A stretch of DNA of 64,000 nt from an uncultured Alphaproteobacteria bacterium (GTDB lineage: Bacteria; Pseudomonadota; Alphaproteobacteria; Rhodobacterales; Rhodobacteraceae): NCBI GenBank assembly GCA_902541695.1, contig CACBRT010000002.1, forward strand, positions 1-64,000, written 5' to 3'. Position 1 is the stretch's first letter; each line of letters starts with the position of its first letter. Of this stretch, positions 10,060 through 21,014 are shown one piece after another. The position numbers and the translations under genes are program-made. Under the pieces are notes generated by a model, which saw only the letters and a list, made by a program, of their open reading frames with translations, searched no databases and had not been told where the DNA came from.

Positions 10060-10995
10060 TTGCTGAATTTATTCGATTTTTTTAATTTACTTATAAATGG
10101 TGTTATACCTGTATCTTTTATATGTTTCTTTGGTTTTTTTTTAGGAAAGAAGAATTTATTTAAAGTAACTGAAGCAAATATTATTTTAAAATTTGTAGGA
10201 TTGGTTGCAGTTCCTGCAATGAGTGCTGACATAATTCTGAAATTAGATTTTTCAACTATTAATTTTTCTATATACATCAAATATTTAATAACTGAACTAC
10301 TCTTATATTTAATAGGTTTTTTCACTGCAAAATTATTTTTTAAATCTAATACGACTGAAGCTATTTTAATTGGAGCTGCTGCGTCATTTGCTAATCATGT
10401 TCTTTATGTCTATCCAATAGCAATTTTAGAGTTTCCATTGTCTCAAATAAACTCAATTATTACAATCATGGCGATGGATGTTATGTTGTTGTCCTTTACA
10501 ATTTTTCTTTTAGATATGATATCTACTGATGATTTTACATTATTTAAATTGTTAAAAAAACAAGTCATAAATCCACCTCTTTTAGGACTTTTTATAGGTT
10601 TAATTATTATTTTAACCCCTTTTGAATTACCTGTTGGTGTTGAACGGACATTTGAATTCATTTCTCTTTCTGCAGCTCCATGTGCTCTGTTTGCACTTGG
10701 AATAATTTTATCAAAAAAAGTGCGAAAAAGTCAGTTAAATATTGCTATCTTTATTTCAATTTTAAGATTAATTATTCATCCATTACTGGCAGTGGTTGTA
10801 TTATTAATTTTAGGAGGGCATTTGATAGAAAACTCAAGAACAACTCTTATGGTAGCAGCTGCTCCAGTTGGACTTATGGCTTTCACATTTGCTCCAAAAT
10901 ATAATGTAAGAACTGAGGCAATTGCATTATCGATCCTTTGGACTTTTATTGGATCACTTTTTCTTATTCCTTTAGTAGGAATAATTCAAATGTAA
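10060..10995 (+). CDS. AEC (auxin efflux carrier) family transporter
   Basis: 311 aa multi-pass membrane protein; FICFFGFFLGKKNLF, VGLVAVPAMSADIIL and C-terminal VAAAPVGLMAFTFA are AEC-like. Confidence 0.85.
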   Translation: MLNLFDFFNLLINGVIPVSFICFFGFFLGKKNLFKVTEANIILKFVGLVAVPAMSADIILKLDFSTINFSIYIKYLITELLLYLIGFFTAKLFFKSNTTEAILIGAAASFANHVLYVYPIAILEFPLSQINSIITIMAMDVMLLSFTIFLLDMISTDDFTLFKLLKKQVINPPLLGLFIGLIIILTPFELPVGVERTFEFISLSAAPCALFALGIILSKKVRKSQLNIAIFISILRLIIHPLLAVVVLLILGGHLIENSRTTLMVAAAPVGLMAFTFAPKYNVRTEAIALSILWTFIGSLFLIPLVGIIQM

Positions 10996-11358
10996 GAATT
11001 TATTTTGTGATATGATATCAAAAACGAATGTAACCTTTTCATCGTAATTACAAAACGTTATAGTATTACGGAGTAAATAAGGGGACAATAACAATAAATG
11101 TCCTTGATATACATCAGCTGATTTTTATGAATTTCTTTTCATAGAAGAAAAATAAGTAACCATCAAAACTTTAAACTATAATTTCTTGATTTTAAGTTTT
11201 TTGACAGTGTTTTATAATATAAACTTTAACTCAACCGCTTTTCTTTTTGTATATGAGCTGCAAAGTTTCTTTTTTAATTAATCTTTACTCACCCTACATA
11301 AATATTATATTTTGATACTAATTTTTAAATAAACGTCATTGTTTATACTATATCCTTT

Positions 11359-12942
11359 TTAAAATTGAAAATTAAATAATTTTTTTATATCTTTCAAATT
11401 ATCGGTCTCGTTGACCGGTTTATCCCACCTAATACGGTGTATTCTGGGAAATCTTAAGGCAATACCTGACTTATGTCGCTTACTTTCGTTAATGCTATCA
11501 AATGCGATTTCTAGCACCAATTCTTTTTGAACTTCACGTACTGGCCCAAACCTTTTGATTGTATTCTTCCTAACCCAATTATCTAACTTTTTTAATTCCT
11601 CTTCAGTAAATCCAAAGTAAGCTTTTCCTATAGGTACAACATTATCATTATTCCATACTCCAAAAGTGAAATCAGAATAGTATGAACTTCTTTTCCCATG
11701 GCCCCGTTGTGCGTACATAAGGATAGTATCTAAAAATAGAGGGTTCTTTTTCCATTTGAACCAGGGGCCTCTTGGTCTACCAGATAAGTATAAACTATTT
11801 TTTGATTTAAGCATTATACCCTCTTGATTGAACTTCTCAGTAGTTTCTATTTTTATCTGTCTAAGCTCATTCCAGTCTTTGAATTCTATGATTTGAGATA
11901 TATCCAGCCTATTTGATGGATTTAATTTTAGCCAATTTGATAAATGTTGCCTTCTGCTGGATAGAGGTAAATCCCTGAGGTCTTTACCATCTTCAAAAAT
12001 AATGTCATATAGTTTTACAAAAGCTGGTATCTCGCCAATGATTTTTTTTTGTGGATTTTGTCGGTTCAGTCTCTTCTGAAGTGAATTAAAAGGTAATGCT
12101 TTAAAATTATTTCCTACCAGTAATTCACCATCTAAAACGGCATTACCACTTACATTAAAGAGGATATCTGGAAAAGATTTTGAAATATCATCACCAGTTC
12201 TTGAATAAATTTTTTTATTTTCATTATCTAGTACCAATTGAACTCTAATTCCATCCCATTTTAATTCTGCAAAAAATTCAGATGGTTTTAAATTAGTAAA
12301 ATCTTTTTCTTCGTTTATTGGATTAGCAAGCATCATAGGATGAAACATATCACTAAATTTTATTTTTGGTTTTGGCGATTTATTTTCTAACCATGCAAAC
12401 AAGTCCACATATGGATATGATAGTCCGTGCCAAATCCTTTCAATATCTTCGATACTTTTATTTCCATACTCAGCTAGTGCTAATTTTACCAATTTTGCAG
12501 ATACACCAATTCTAAAACCACCAGTGGTTAGTTTTATGATTGACCACCGTTCATTTGCATCTGATTTATTCATTAAATCAAAAATAATTTCTTTTTGTTC
12601 TGGCTTTGATTTTTTTGATATTAATTCAATGAATTTTCTAAGTGATAATTCATACAAATTATTTTTAGAAGTATTTGGCCAGATTAATGAAATTGTTTCT
12701 GCTAAATCTCCTACATAGTCATATGACATTTTGAATAATTCGTAATCAACGTGTTCCTTGATTAATTCATGATAAAAGCTAGCAGTTATATTTTTCATTT
12801 TAAAATCACCAGTTATAGCTGCCAAAGCGTATCCTCTATCAGGATCTGGAGTATTAGCTATATATTCTTTGAGAGCTGATTTTTTTCTATTTCTGCTTGG
12901 AGTAAATAATAACTTTTCTAATAATAAGGAAAATTTCTTCAA
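11359..12942 (-). CDS. ATP-dependent DNA ligase (ligase of the Lhr/Exo/PdeM cluster)
   Basis: 527 aa; nucleotidyl-transfer motif AELKWDGIRVQLV, YSRTGDDISKSFPDI, DGELLVG, EGIMLKSKNSLYLSGRPRGPWFKWKK; TTG start abutting the Exo stop. Confidence 0.92.
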   Translation of the reverse strand: MKKFSLLLEKLLFTPSRNRKKSALKEYIANTPDPDRGYALAAITGDFKMKNITASFYHELIKEHVDYELFKMSYDYVGDLAETISLIWPNTSKNNLYELSLRKFIELISKKSKPEQKEIIFDLMNKSDANERWSIIKLTTGGFRIGVSAKLVKLALAEYGNKSIEDIERIWHGLSYPYVDLFAWLENKSPKPKIKFSDMFHPMMLANPINEEKDFTNLKPSEFFAELKWDGIRVQLVLDNENKKIYSRTGDDISKSFPDILFNVSGNAVLDGELLVGNNFKALPFNSLQKRLNRQNPQKKIIGEIPAFVKLYDIIFEDGKDLRDLPLSSRRQHLSNWLKLNPSNRLDISQIIEFKDWNELRQIKIETTEKFNQEGIMLKSKNSLYLSGRPRGPWFKWKKNPLFLDTILMYAQRGHGKRSSYYSDFTFGVWNNDNVVPIGKAYFGFTEEELKKLDNWVRKNTIKRFGPVREVQKELVLEIAFDSINESKRHKSGIALRFPRIHRIRWDKPVNETDNLKDIKKLFNFQF

Positions 12943-13926
12943 TTATTGTTCCTCTTCTCGTCCTTGCATATATAAAGGCTTAGCATCTATATCCTGTTTT
13001 CTACACCAGTATACTAAAGCATCTTCTCTACCATGAGTGACCCAAACCGTTTTAGTTTTACACTTTTTTATAGTAGCAGTCAGTTCATTCCAATCACAGT
13101 GATCAGAAATTATCAATGGTATTTCTACTAAGCTTTGCTTTGCACGTTGTTTAATTGACATCCAACCTGATGCATAACAAATTACTGGTTCTGAAAAACG
13201 TCTTGACCACTTATCTTTTAAAGCTGAGGGTGGTGCAATAACAATTTTACCTTCAAAATCCTTATTTTTTTTGTGAGAAACTGGTTCTAATTTGCCAAGA
13301 TCAATACCTTGAGAAGCATAATAGTCACAAATTTTTACCTGGGAACCATGTAAAAAAATCGTATCATTATATCCAATATCACGTAATAGTTTTATTACAC
13401 GTTGTGATTTTCCTAGTGCATAAGCTCCAATTATATATGTTTTCTTTTCACTTCTTTCAAAAGCGGTTATTATTTTTTTTATTTCATTCTCTGGTTTTGG
13501 GTGCTGAAATACTGGTAATCCAAAAGTTGCTTCGGTTATTAGTTGATCACATTCTACAAGTTCAAAGCTTTGACAAGAACTATCAGATGAAGTTTTATAA
13601 TCACCAGTAATTAATAACCGATTATGTGTATTCTCTATCAAAATTTGAGCACTTCCCAGAATATGACCTGCAGGATAAAATGTTATAGTTATATCCTTTA
13701 CTTTTAATGGTTTATGGTATTCTAAAGGTTGAAAAGAGTTTGCACATTTATGACCATACCTTATCTTCATAATATCTATTGTATTTTGTGTGGCTAATAC
13801 ATTTTGATGACCAGCCCTAGCATGATCTGCGTGACCATGGGTAATTATTGCGTTCTCCACAGGCATAATAGGGTCGATATATGCATTAATTATTTCTATA
13901 TATAATTTATGATTAATAAGTCCCAT
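12943..13926 (-). CDS. Ligase-associated metallo-beta-lactamase-fold DNA exonuclease
   Basis: 327 aa; THGHADHARAGH, YPAGHILGSAQILIE, LLITGDYKTSSD; adjacent to ATP ligase. Confidence 0.9.
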   Translation of the reverse strand: MGLINHKLYIEIINAYIDPIMPVENAIITHGHADHARAGHQNVLATQNTIDIMKIRYGHKCANSFQPLEYHKPLKVKDITITFYPAGHILGSAQILIENTHNRLLITGDYKTSSDSSCQSFELVECDQLITEATFGLPVFQHPKPENEIKKIITAFERSEKKTYIIGAYALGKSQRVIKLLRDIGYNDTIFLHGSQVKICDYYASQGIDLGKLEPVSHKKNKDFEGKIVIAPPSALKDKWSRRFSEPVICYASGWMSIKQRAKQSLVEIPLIISDHCDWNELTATIKKCKTKTVWVTHGREDALVYWCRKQDIDAKPLYMQGREEEQ

Positions 13927-16341
13927 AAAATAGAATATAAGAAATTATATAATAAACTTAAATCCCATCCTATTAATCAGTGGATAACTGATAAAGGATG
14001 GCAATGGTTTCCTCATCAAATACAAATACTTAAATCTATAGAAAAAAACAATTCTATATTAGTTCAGTCTCCGACAGGTACAGGAAAAACTTTAACAGGT
14101 TTTTTGCCATCTTTATTAAATTTCAATTATCAAAGAAAAAAACCTAAATTAAATACTCTTTATGTATCTCCCTTAAAAGCTTTAACCATAGATATTCACA
14201 GAAATATTTCTAAACCAATCAAAGAACTTAATCTCTCAATTAATTTAGAAACAAGAACTGGTGATACTTCACAAAATGTAAAGTCGAGACAAATAAAAAA
14301 TCCTCCAGATTTTTTAATGACAACTCCAGAGTCATTAGCACTTTTATTATCAAATCCATTTGCAAGCACATTCTTTAAGGACTTAGAGTTTGTTATAATT
14401 GATGAAATTCATACTTTTTTAAATAATAAAAGAGGTGATTTATTAAGTTTAAATCTTGCAAGATTATTTCAAATAGCGACTGGTGCAAAAAGAATTGGAT
14501 TGTCTGCTACTATCAAATCACCAAGTTTTGCAATGAATTGGCTTTCACCAGATAAAACTGATTTAATACAAATCAAAAATCTAGTTTCACCAAACATTGA
14601 AATTTTTCAACCAGATAAAAGAATTCCATGGTCTGGTCATACAGGAATTCATGCAATATCAGAAATTTATAAAAAGTTACTAGGAATTGGAAAAACAATA
14701 ATTTTTGTAAATACCAGAGGACAAGCAGAATTTGTATTTTATGAATTGTGGAACAATAATATCAAAAAATATAAAATAGCTATTCATCATGGTTCATTAG
14801 ATTTGGAATTAAGAAAAAAAGTTGAGACAAAAATGAGTCAAGGAATTCTTGATTGTGTTGTGGCAACTAGCTCTTTAGACCTTGGAATTGATTGGGCTGA
14901 AATTGATTTAGTTATTCAAATCGGAGCTCCCAAAGGTTTAAATAGATTAATTCAAAGGATTGGACGGTCAAACCACAGATATAATCAACCTAGTAAGGCA
15001 TTTTTAGTTCCTACAAATCGATTTGAATATTTGGAGTGTTTTGCAGCAATAAATGCCATAAAAAAGAATTTTTTAGATGACATCTCAGTGAAAAAAGGGG
15101 CACTTGATGTCTTAGCTCAATATATTTATGGAACTGCCTGCTCAGAATCTTTTGATCCAAAAAAACTTTACAAAATTGTATCATCTACTGCTCCTTATAA
15201 ACATTTGTCATTTGAGAATTTTTTAAGAGTGGTAAATTTTGTTAAAGATGGTGGTTATGCACTAAAAAATTACGAAAAATATAAAAGGTTAAAAATACTT
15301 GAAAATGGCCAAATAACTGTAAATTCAAAAGCTGATATTAGAAGATATAAAATGAACATGGGAACAATTATTGAAGCTCCTATGTTAAATATAAAATTAA
15401 AAAATAGAACACTAGGAAAAATTGAAGAAAATTTTATCATTAACCTTTCGATTGGTGATACATTTATATTTGGAGGTGAAGTTTTAGAATTTCAAAAGAT
15501 TGAAGGGTTGAATGTTTTTGTAAAAAAATCAAAAAATAAAGAATCCAAGATTACAGTTTATGCTGGAGGTAGACTTCCTTTATCTACTGAATTATCAAAA
15601 TCTGTAAGAGAATTAATAGGAAATAAAAATTTCTGGAAAAAATTACCAAGGCAGATTCAGGATTGGTTATTTTACCAAGAAAGACAATCAGTATTACCAA
15701 ATCCAAATAATATGGTAGTTGAGATATTTCCGTATAAAAAAAGATTTTATACTGTAATACATTCATTTTTAGGGTGGAATGCTAATCAAACTTTAGGCTT
15801 TCTTCTTTTGCGAAGGATGAAGAGAGCCGGATTTAGGCCTATGGGATTTTCCATGAATGATTATGGGTTAGCTGTTTGGTCCTTTAAAAAACCTCAAAAT
15901 GTCAATACCCTTTTAGATAATGATATTGTATTTGAAGAATTTGAGGAATGGTTACAAGATACGCCTTTATTAAAAAGATTATTTAGAGATATTGCATTAA
16001 TTTCAGGATTAGTAGAAAAGCGTATACCAGGCTCAGAAAAAACAGGAAAACAAGTATTGTTTAGTACAGATCTCATCTATGAGGTTTTAACTAAATATGA
16101 CTCCAAGCACATCCTGTTGGAGGCAGTTAAAGAAGATGCAATGGATGGTTTTATAGATGGGTCAAGATTAAGAGAAACCTTACATTCTATAAAAGAAAAT
16201 ATTGAAGTTAAATATTTAGATCAGATTTCTCCTTTGTCACTACCTATTATCCTTGATGTTACTAAAGAGAACATAGGGTATTCAATTGGAAAAGATGATA
16301 TTCTTGCTGAAATGCAAGAACAAAATTTTTTGATTAAATGA
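13909..16341 (+). CDS. Ligase-associated DEXH-box helicase (Lhr core)
   Basis: 810 aa; SPTGTGKTLTGFLPSLL, VIIDEIHTF (DEIH), GLSATIKSP, QRIGRSNHR. Confidence 0.94.
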   Translation: MINKSHKIEYKKLYNKLKSHPINQWITDKGWQWFPHQIQILKSIEKNNSILVQSPTGTGKTLTGFLPSLLNFNYQRKKPKLNTLYVSPLKALTIDIHRNISKPIKELNLSINLETRTGDTSQNVKSRQIKNPPDFLMTTPESLALLLSNPFASTFFKDLEFVIIDEIHTFLNNKRGDLLSLNLARLFQIATGAKRIGLSATIKSPSFAMNWLSPDKTDLIQIKNLVSPNIEIFQPDKRIPWSGHTGIHAISEIYKKLLGIGKTIIFVNTRGQAEFVFYELWNNNIKKYKIAIHHGSLDLELRKKVETKMSQGILDCVVATSSLDLGIDWAEIDLVIQIGAPKGLNRLIQRIGRSNHRYNQPSKAFLVPTNRFEYLECFAAINAIKKNFLDDISVKKGALDVLAQYIYGTACSESFDPKKLYKIVSSTAPYKHLSFENFLRVVNFVKDGGYALKNYEKYKRLKILENGQITVNSKADIRRYKMNMGTIIEAPMLNIKLKNRTLGKIEENFIINLSIGDTFIFGGEVLEFQKIEGLNVFVKKSKNKESKITVYAGGRLPLSTELSKSVRELIGNKNFWKKLPRQIQDWLFYQERQSVLPNPNNMVVEIFPYKKRFYTVIHSFLGWNANQTLGFLLLRRMKRAGFRPMGFSMNDYGLAVWSFKKPQNVNTLLDNDIVFEEFEEWLQDTPLLKRLFRDIALISGLVEKRIPGSEKTGKQVLFSTDLIYEVLTKYDSKHILLEAVKEDAMDGFIDGSRLRETLHSIKENIEVKYLDQISPLSLPIILDVTKENIGYSIGKDDILAEMQEQNFLIK

Positions 16342-17003
16342 AACTTTATAATATAAAATTTGCAAATGAAAATTTTGAAATTAGCCCTTTTGGGGCTCTT
16401 TTCTGGCCAAATGAAGAAATTTTAATTGTTTCAGATCTACATCTTGAAAAGGGTAGTAGTTATTATCGAAAAGGAACTTTTTTACCTCCATACGACACTT
16501 TTGATACTATAAACAGGCTGGAAGAAATCATAAAGCAAACCTGCCCAAAAAAAGTTCTTCTTTTAGGTGATACAATGCATGATAAAAATGGATTACTCAG
16601 GATGCCAAATAAAATGAAAGAACAGTTTTTTTCATTATTAGAAAATTGGTCTTTTGTTTTAATTAGTGGAAATCATGATGAAGAATTTAAAGGTTATGAT
16701 CTAAAATTATTTCCTTTTTTTAATATTGGGAAAATCACTTTTAGACACCAATCATCCTTCGATGAGACTACTGAAATTAGTGGACATTTTCATCCTGTAA
16801 TTAATACTAAGTTCAAAGGAGTAAGAATAAGAACACCCTGTTTCTTAGTTACAGAAAATAAAATTATTCTACCTTCATTTGGAACCTTTACGGGAGGACT
16901 TGATATCAAAAATGATGCATTTAAAGATATTATTAGTAAAAATACATCTGCATACATAATTTATAATCAACAAATTATTAATCTTAATTCCAATTATTTT
17001 TAA
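16338..17003 (+). CDS. pdeM: Ligase-associated metallophosphoesterase PdeM
   Basis: 221 aa; VSDLHLEKGSSYYRKG, LLGDTMHD, ISGNHDEE, SGHFHPV; ATGA overlap with Lhr. Confidence 0.9.
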   Translation: MKLYNIKFANENFEISPFGALFWPNEEILIVSDLHLEKGSSYYRKGTFLPPYDTFDTINRLEEIIKQTCPKKVLLLGDTMHDKNGLLRMPNKMKEQFFSLLENWSFVLISGNHDEEFKGYDLKLFPFFNIGKITFRHQSSFDETTEISGHFHPVINTKFKGVRIRTPCFLVTENKIILPSFGTFTGGLDIKNDAFKDIISKNTSAYIIYNQQIINLNSNYF

Positions 17004-17183
17004 AATCTCTAAGATTGTAGTTATAATTTATTAATTCAATTATAAAGCTTAGTTATACTCAAGTTTTTTTTTGATTTATCAAGAATAAGAAAAGTAATTG
17101 GGTAAAAAAATATAAAGTCTTAAAAATTAAAAAATAATAAATTAAAGCAATTTTATTTATAAAGTAATAACTGGAGTTAAAAA

Positions 17184-17942
17184 ATGTCAAATGAAGCTGC
17201 ATATCCTTCCTTAAATAATAAGATAGTAGTCATTACAGGAGGTGGTTCTGGAATAGGAGAAGCAATTACAAGATCTTTTCTTAAACAGGGGGCTAAAGTA
17301 TCTTTTCTAGATTTTAATGAAAATCATTCAACAAAGTTAATTAAAGAATTAGACACAGATAAAGTTCACTTTGAATTATGTGATTTAAGGGATATTGAAC
17401 AATTAAAAAATTCTATAAAAAATGTAAGCTCTAAATTTGGGCCTATACAAATTTTAATAAATAATGCAGCCAGAGATGATAGACATAGATTAGAAAGTGT
17501 AACATCTGAATATTTTGATGAAAGAATTGCAACTAATTTAAAACATCAATTATTCGCCTCTCAGTCAGTTGTTAATGATATGGAATCTAATGGGGGTGGT
17601 GTAATAATTAATATGGGTTCAACAAGCTGGATGATTGGTCAAGGAGGTATGCCATGCTACACTACTGCTAAATCAGCAATTCAAGGCTTGACTAGAGCTT
17701 TAGCTAGAGATCTTGGACCAAAGAATATACGCGTAAATTGTGTTGTCCCAGGTTGGATAATGACTGAAAGACAAGTAGAAATGTGGCTTACCCCAGAAAG
17801 TGAAAAAGAGCTTATGGAACGGCAATGCATAAAAAGAAAATTAGTTCCTGAAGATATTGCAAAATTTGTTTTGTTTATGGCCTCAGATGAAGCATCAGCC
17901 TGTTCAAACCAATCGTTTATAGTTGATGGAGGGTGGCTCTAA
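17184..17942 (+). CDS. SDR family oxidoreductase
   Basis: 252 aa; TGGGSGIGEAI, NNAARDD, YTTAKSAIQGLTRALARDLGPKNIRVNCVVPGWI. Confidence 0.93.
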   Translation: MSNEAAYPSLNNKIVVITGGGSGIGEAITRSFLKQGAKVSFLDFNENHSTKLIKELDTDKVHFELCDLRDIEQLKNSIKNVSSKFGPIQILINNAARDDRHRLESVTSEYFDERIATNLKHQLFASQSVVNDMESNGGGVIINMGSTSWMIGQGGMPCYTTAKSAIQGLTRALARDLGPKNIRVNCVVPGWIMTERQVEMWLTPESEKELMERQCIKRKLVPEDIAKFVLFMASDEASACSNQSFIVDGGWL

Positions 17943-17946
17943 GAGA

Positions 17947-18732
17947 TTATTCTGGTACAGCACCTATAATTTGCTGATCATAATTTATAATTGAACCTGT
18001 TATTATTCCTGATGAAAAGCTTAATAAATAACATACCAATGGTGCTAATTTTTTTGGATTAACAAGTTCTCCCATTGGTAAAGTTTTTTCAGCTTTTTTT
18101 ACCCAATCATCACTTGCTCCATGGTATTTTTTTTGAATTTCATCTTCCCCTGGTGTATTCATCCATCCAGGTGCAACAACATTTACACGTATCTTATCCT
18201 TTCTCAATGCTAAGGCAGTATTTTTTGATAATGTTAAAAGACCGCCTTTTGATGTTGAATATGCAGTCAAAAAGCTTTGACCAACATACGATGAAGTAGA
18301 GGCAATATTAACTATTGATCCAGGTTCTTTATTCTTTTTAAGTTTTTTGATTAAGCCCTGCATGAGAAGGAACGGTGCTCTTAAATTAATATTCATATGC
18401 TCCTCCCATAATTGAATTGATGTATTATCAATAGTTCCTCTAGAGGTTACCGCAGCAGAATTAACCAAGCTATTAAGCTTAGGAAAATATTTTAAACTTT
18501 CCACTATTAGGTTATGACATTCTTGAGCATTCCCTAAGTCAGTCATTATATATTTGACTTTAACATTTTTTTTAAAAAGTTTCTTTTCTGCTATAATACC
18601 TTTTTTTTTATTTCTACCTGCTATAATAATTTCGCTACACCCGTTTTCTATAAGCTGATTTGCAATTTCAAATCCTAGTCCTTGTGTTCCTCCAGTAATT
18701 AAAACAGAATTATTTTTGTTATCGAAATTCAT
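17947..18732 (-). CDS. SDR family oxidoreductase
   Basis: 261 aa; TGGTQGLGFEIA, NSAAVTSRG, YSTSKGGLLTLSKNTALALRKDKIRVNVVAPGW. Confidence 0.92.
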   Translation of the reverse strand: MNFDNKNNSVLITGGTQGLGFEIANQLIENGCSEIIIAGRNKKKGIIAEKKLFKKNVKVKYIMTDLGNAQECHNLIVESLKYFPKLNSLVNSAAVTSRGTIDNTSIQLWEEHMNINLRAPFLLMQGLIKKLKKNKEPGSIVNIASTSSYVGQSFLTAYSTSKGGLLTLSKNTALALRKDKIRVNVVAPGWMNTPGEDEIQKKYHGASDDWVKKAEKTLPMGELVNPKKLAPLVCYLLSFSSGIITGSIINYDQQIIGAVPE

Positions 18733-18862
18733 GAATTACTTTCTTAAAATAAGTAGAAAATTTTAAATATATTGAATGTATTTCTGTTGTTATAATAATT
18801 TTATAAAGATATAAACATAATATATTTTAAAAAACAGATAAATGCATATTTGGATATATTAA

Positions 18863-20023
18863 ATGCCAATAATCAATCGAATAGCAAATTTTGCAGAAGA
18901 TATGAACCAATGGAGACAAGAACTCCATTCAAATCCTGAACTGAAATTTGATTGTTATGAAACTGCTAGTTTTATAGTCGAGCGGTTGAAAGAATTTGGC
19001 ATAAATGAAATTCACACTGGAATAGCTAAAACGGGAATTGTTGCCATTATAAATGGAAAAAAAGATGGTGAAACTATTGGTCTAAGAGCTGATATGGATG
19101 CTTTACCATTACAAGAAATTAAAGATCATCCATATAAATCCAAAAAAAATGGTATTATGCATGCTTGTGGTCATGACGGGCATATGACAATGTTACTTGG
19201 TGCAGCAAAATATCTAAATGAAACTAAAAACTTTTCTGGAAAAGTAGCTTTAATTTTTCAACCTTCAGAAGAAGATGGTGGAGGTGGTAGAGTAATGTGT
19301 GAAGAAGGAATTATGGATACTTTTTCTATAAATCAAGTTTATGGTTTACATAATGCACCTGGTTTACCGTTAGGTTTTTTTAAAACAAATCCTGGTCCTA
19401 ATATGGCTGCTGCTGATGATTTCACTATTGAAATTAAAGGTAAAGGTGGTCATGGAGCAAATCCAGAAGAAACATTTGATCCTATTACAGCATCCCTACA
19501 AGTTGCACAATCTATACAAACAATTAGTTCAAGGAACTTATCTGCATTGGATAATGTTGTTATATCGATTACACAGATACACTCTGGGACAACTCATAAT
19601 ATTATACCTGAAAAAGCATTTATTAATGGTACAGTAAGAACACTTGATAAAGCAACTCAGAGACTAATAAAAGAAAGATTAAATTCTATTTGTGAAGGTA
19701 TAGCAATTTCATTTAATTGCGAAATTAAATTAAAATACAACATAGGTTATCCTGTAACTTTTAATCATAAAAATGAGACAAAATTTTCTGTAGAAGTAGC
19801 AACTGAGATATCCGGATCAACTATGGTTGATGGTAATGCTCCACCAATTATGGGTTCTGAAGATTTCTCTTACATGCTTCTTGAAAGACCTGGTGCATAT
19901 TTACATTTGGGGCAAGGGGATGGACCAGCATTGCATAGTTCAGAATATGACTTCAATGACGAATTGTCTCCAATAGGTGCAAGTTTTTTTGTGAAACTTG
20001 TAGAAAAAGCTCAGCCATTATAG
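18863..20023 (+). CDS. M20 family amidohydrolase (hippurate hydrolase-like)
   Basis: 386 aa; WRQELHSNPEL, GLRADMDALP, HACGHDGHMTMLLGAA, MGSEDFSYML. Confidence 0.93.
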   Translation: MPIINRIANFAEDMNQWRQELHSNPELKFDCYETASFIVERLKEFGINEIHTGIAKTGIVAIINGKKDGETIGLRADMDALPLQEIKDHPYKSKKNGIMHACGHDGHMTMLLGAAKYLNETKNFSGKVALIFQPSEEDGGGGRVMCEEGIMDTFSINQVYGLHNAPGLPLGFFKTNPGPNMAAADDFTIEIKGKGGHGANPEETFDPITASLQVAQSIQTISSRNLSALDNVVISITQIHSGTTHNIIPEKAFINGTVRTLDKATQRLIKERLNSICEGIAISFNCEIKLKYNIGYPVTFNHKNETKFSVEVATEISGSTMVDGNAPPIMGSEDFSYMLLERPGAYLHLGQGDGPALHSSEYDFNDELSPIGASFFVKLVEKAQPL

Positions 20024-21004
20024 TTGTTAAAAAAAGAGGAATTCAAAATTTTGGATATAGTTTCTAAATTAGCAAAACAATCTGAAACTAGCAGGCATTT
20101 AATTTTAAATTCTATAATTCAAACCCCCTGTTTTCCAAGCCGATTAATATTGAATGAGGGAATTGACCTTTATTTTAAAGCTGAAAATTTTCAAATTACT
20201 GGCTCATTTAAAATAAGAGGGGCATTGTCCAAAATAAAAAAAATTTCAAAAAATACAAAATTAATTACTGCCTCTTCTGGCAACCATGGTATTGCATGTT
20301 CCTATGCAGCAAAAAAGACAGGTCATAATCTTACAGTTGTTTTACCAGAAAAAGTTTCTAAATCAAAATTAGAGGCTATAAAGGGTTTTGGAACTAAAGT
20401 TATATTGAATCCAGGAGATTCAGGTTTGGCTGAAAAAAAAGCTCGTTTGTTAGCTCAGACAGGAGAATTTGAATATATATCTCCTTATAACGATTATGAT
20501 ATTATTGCAGGACAGGGTACCATTGGGTTTGAATTACTTGAACAGTTGCCAAATATTAATAACGTTTATATTTCAATGGGTGGAGGAGGATTAATATCCG
20601 GTATTGGCAGTGTTATTAAATATCATTCCCCAACTACAAAAATTATTGGGGTTAGTGCAATTAATTCTGGAGCATTGGCCGCCAGTATGAAATTAGGTTC
20701 TGTATGTGAAACTGCACATTTTGATACATTAGCAGATGGATGTGCAGGTGGTATTGATGAGGGAACACTGACTTTACCTATAGCTACAGAAGTTACAGAC
20801 TCTGTTATTGAATGCACAGAAGAACAAATAGTTGAAGCAATTAAAATTCTTTCTTGGAATGAAAACTTGATGGTTGAAGGATCAGCTGCTCTTGCATTAG
20901 CAGGATTTATGCAGGAAAAACAAAAAAGAAAACAAGAGAGAAATCTGGTGCTTTTATGTGGGGGTAATTTTGATAAAAATATAATATTATCTATTTTAAA
21001 ATAG
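20024..21004 (+). CDS. PLP-dependent threonine/serine dehydratase
   Basis: ENFQITGSFKIRGA (PLP Lys), SSGNHGIACSYAA, SMGGGGLISGI. Non-ATG start: TTG at 20024 (track) or TTG at 20051, the latter preceded by AGAGGA. Confidence 0.9.
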   Translation: MLKKEEFKILDIVSKLAKQSETSRHLILNSIIQTPCFPSRLILNEGIDLYFKAENFQITGSFKIRGALSKIKKISKNTKLITASSGNHGIACSYAAKKTGHNLTVVLPEKVSKSKLEAIKGFGTKVILNPGDSGLAEKKARLLAQTGEFEYISPYNDYDIIAGQGTIGFELLEQLPNINNVYISMGGGGLISGIGSVIKYHSPTTKIIGVSAINSGALAASMKLGSVCETAHFDTLADGCAGGIDEGTLTLPIATEVTDSVIECTEEQIVEAIKILSWNENLMVEGSAALALAGFMQEKQKRKQERNLVLLCGGNFDKNIILSILK

Positions 21005-21014
21005 TTAAAAATTG

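Noticed and set aside
10996-11358. 363-bp intergenic region with GGGGACA...TGTCC hairpin-like element as a candidate ncRNA
   Set aside because: Stem short, no recognised RNA family or promoter/terminator pair; would need a covariance search.
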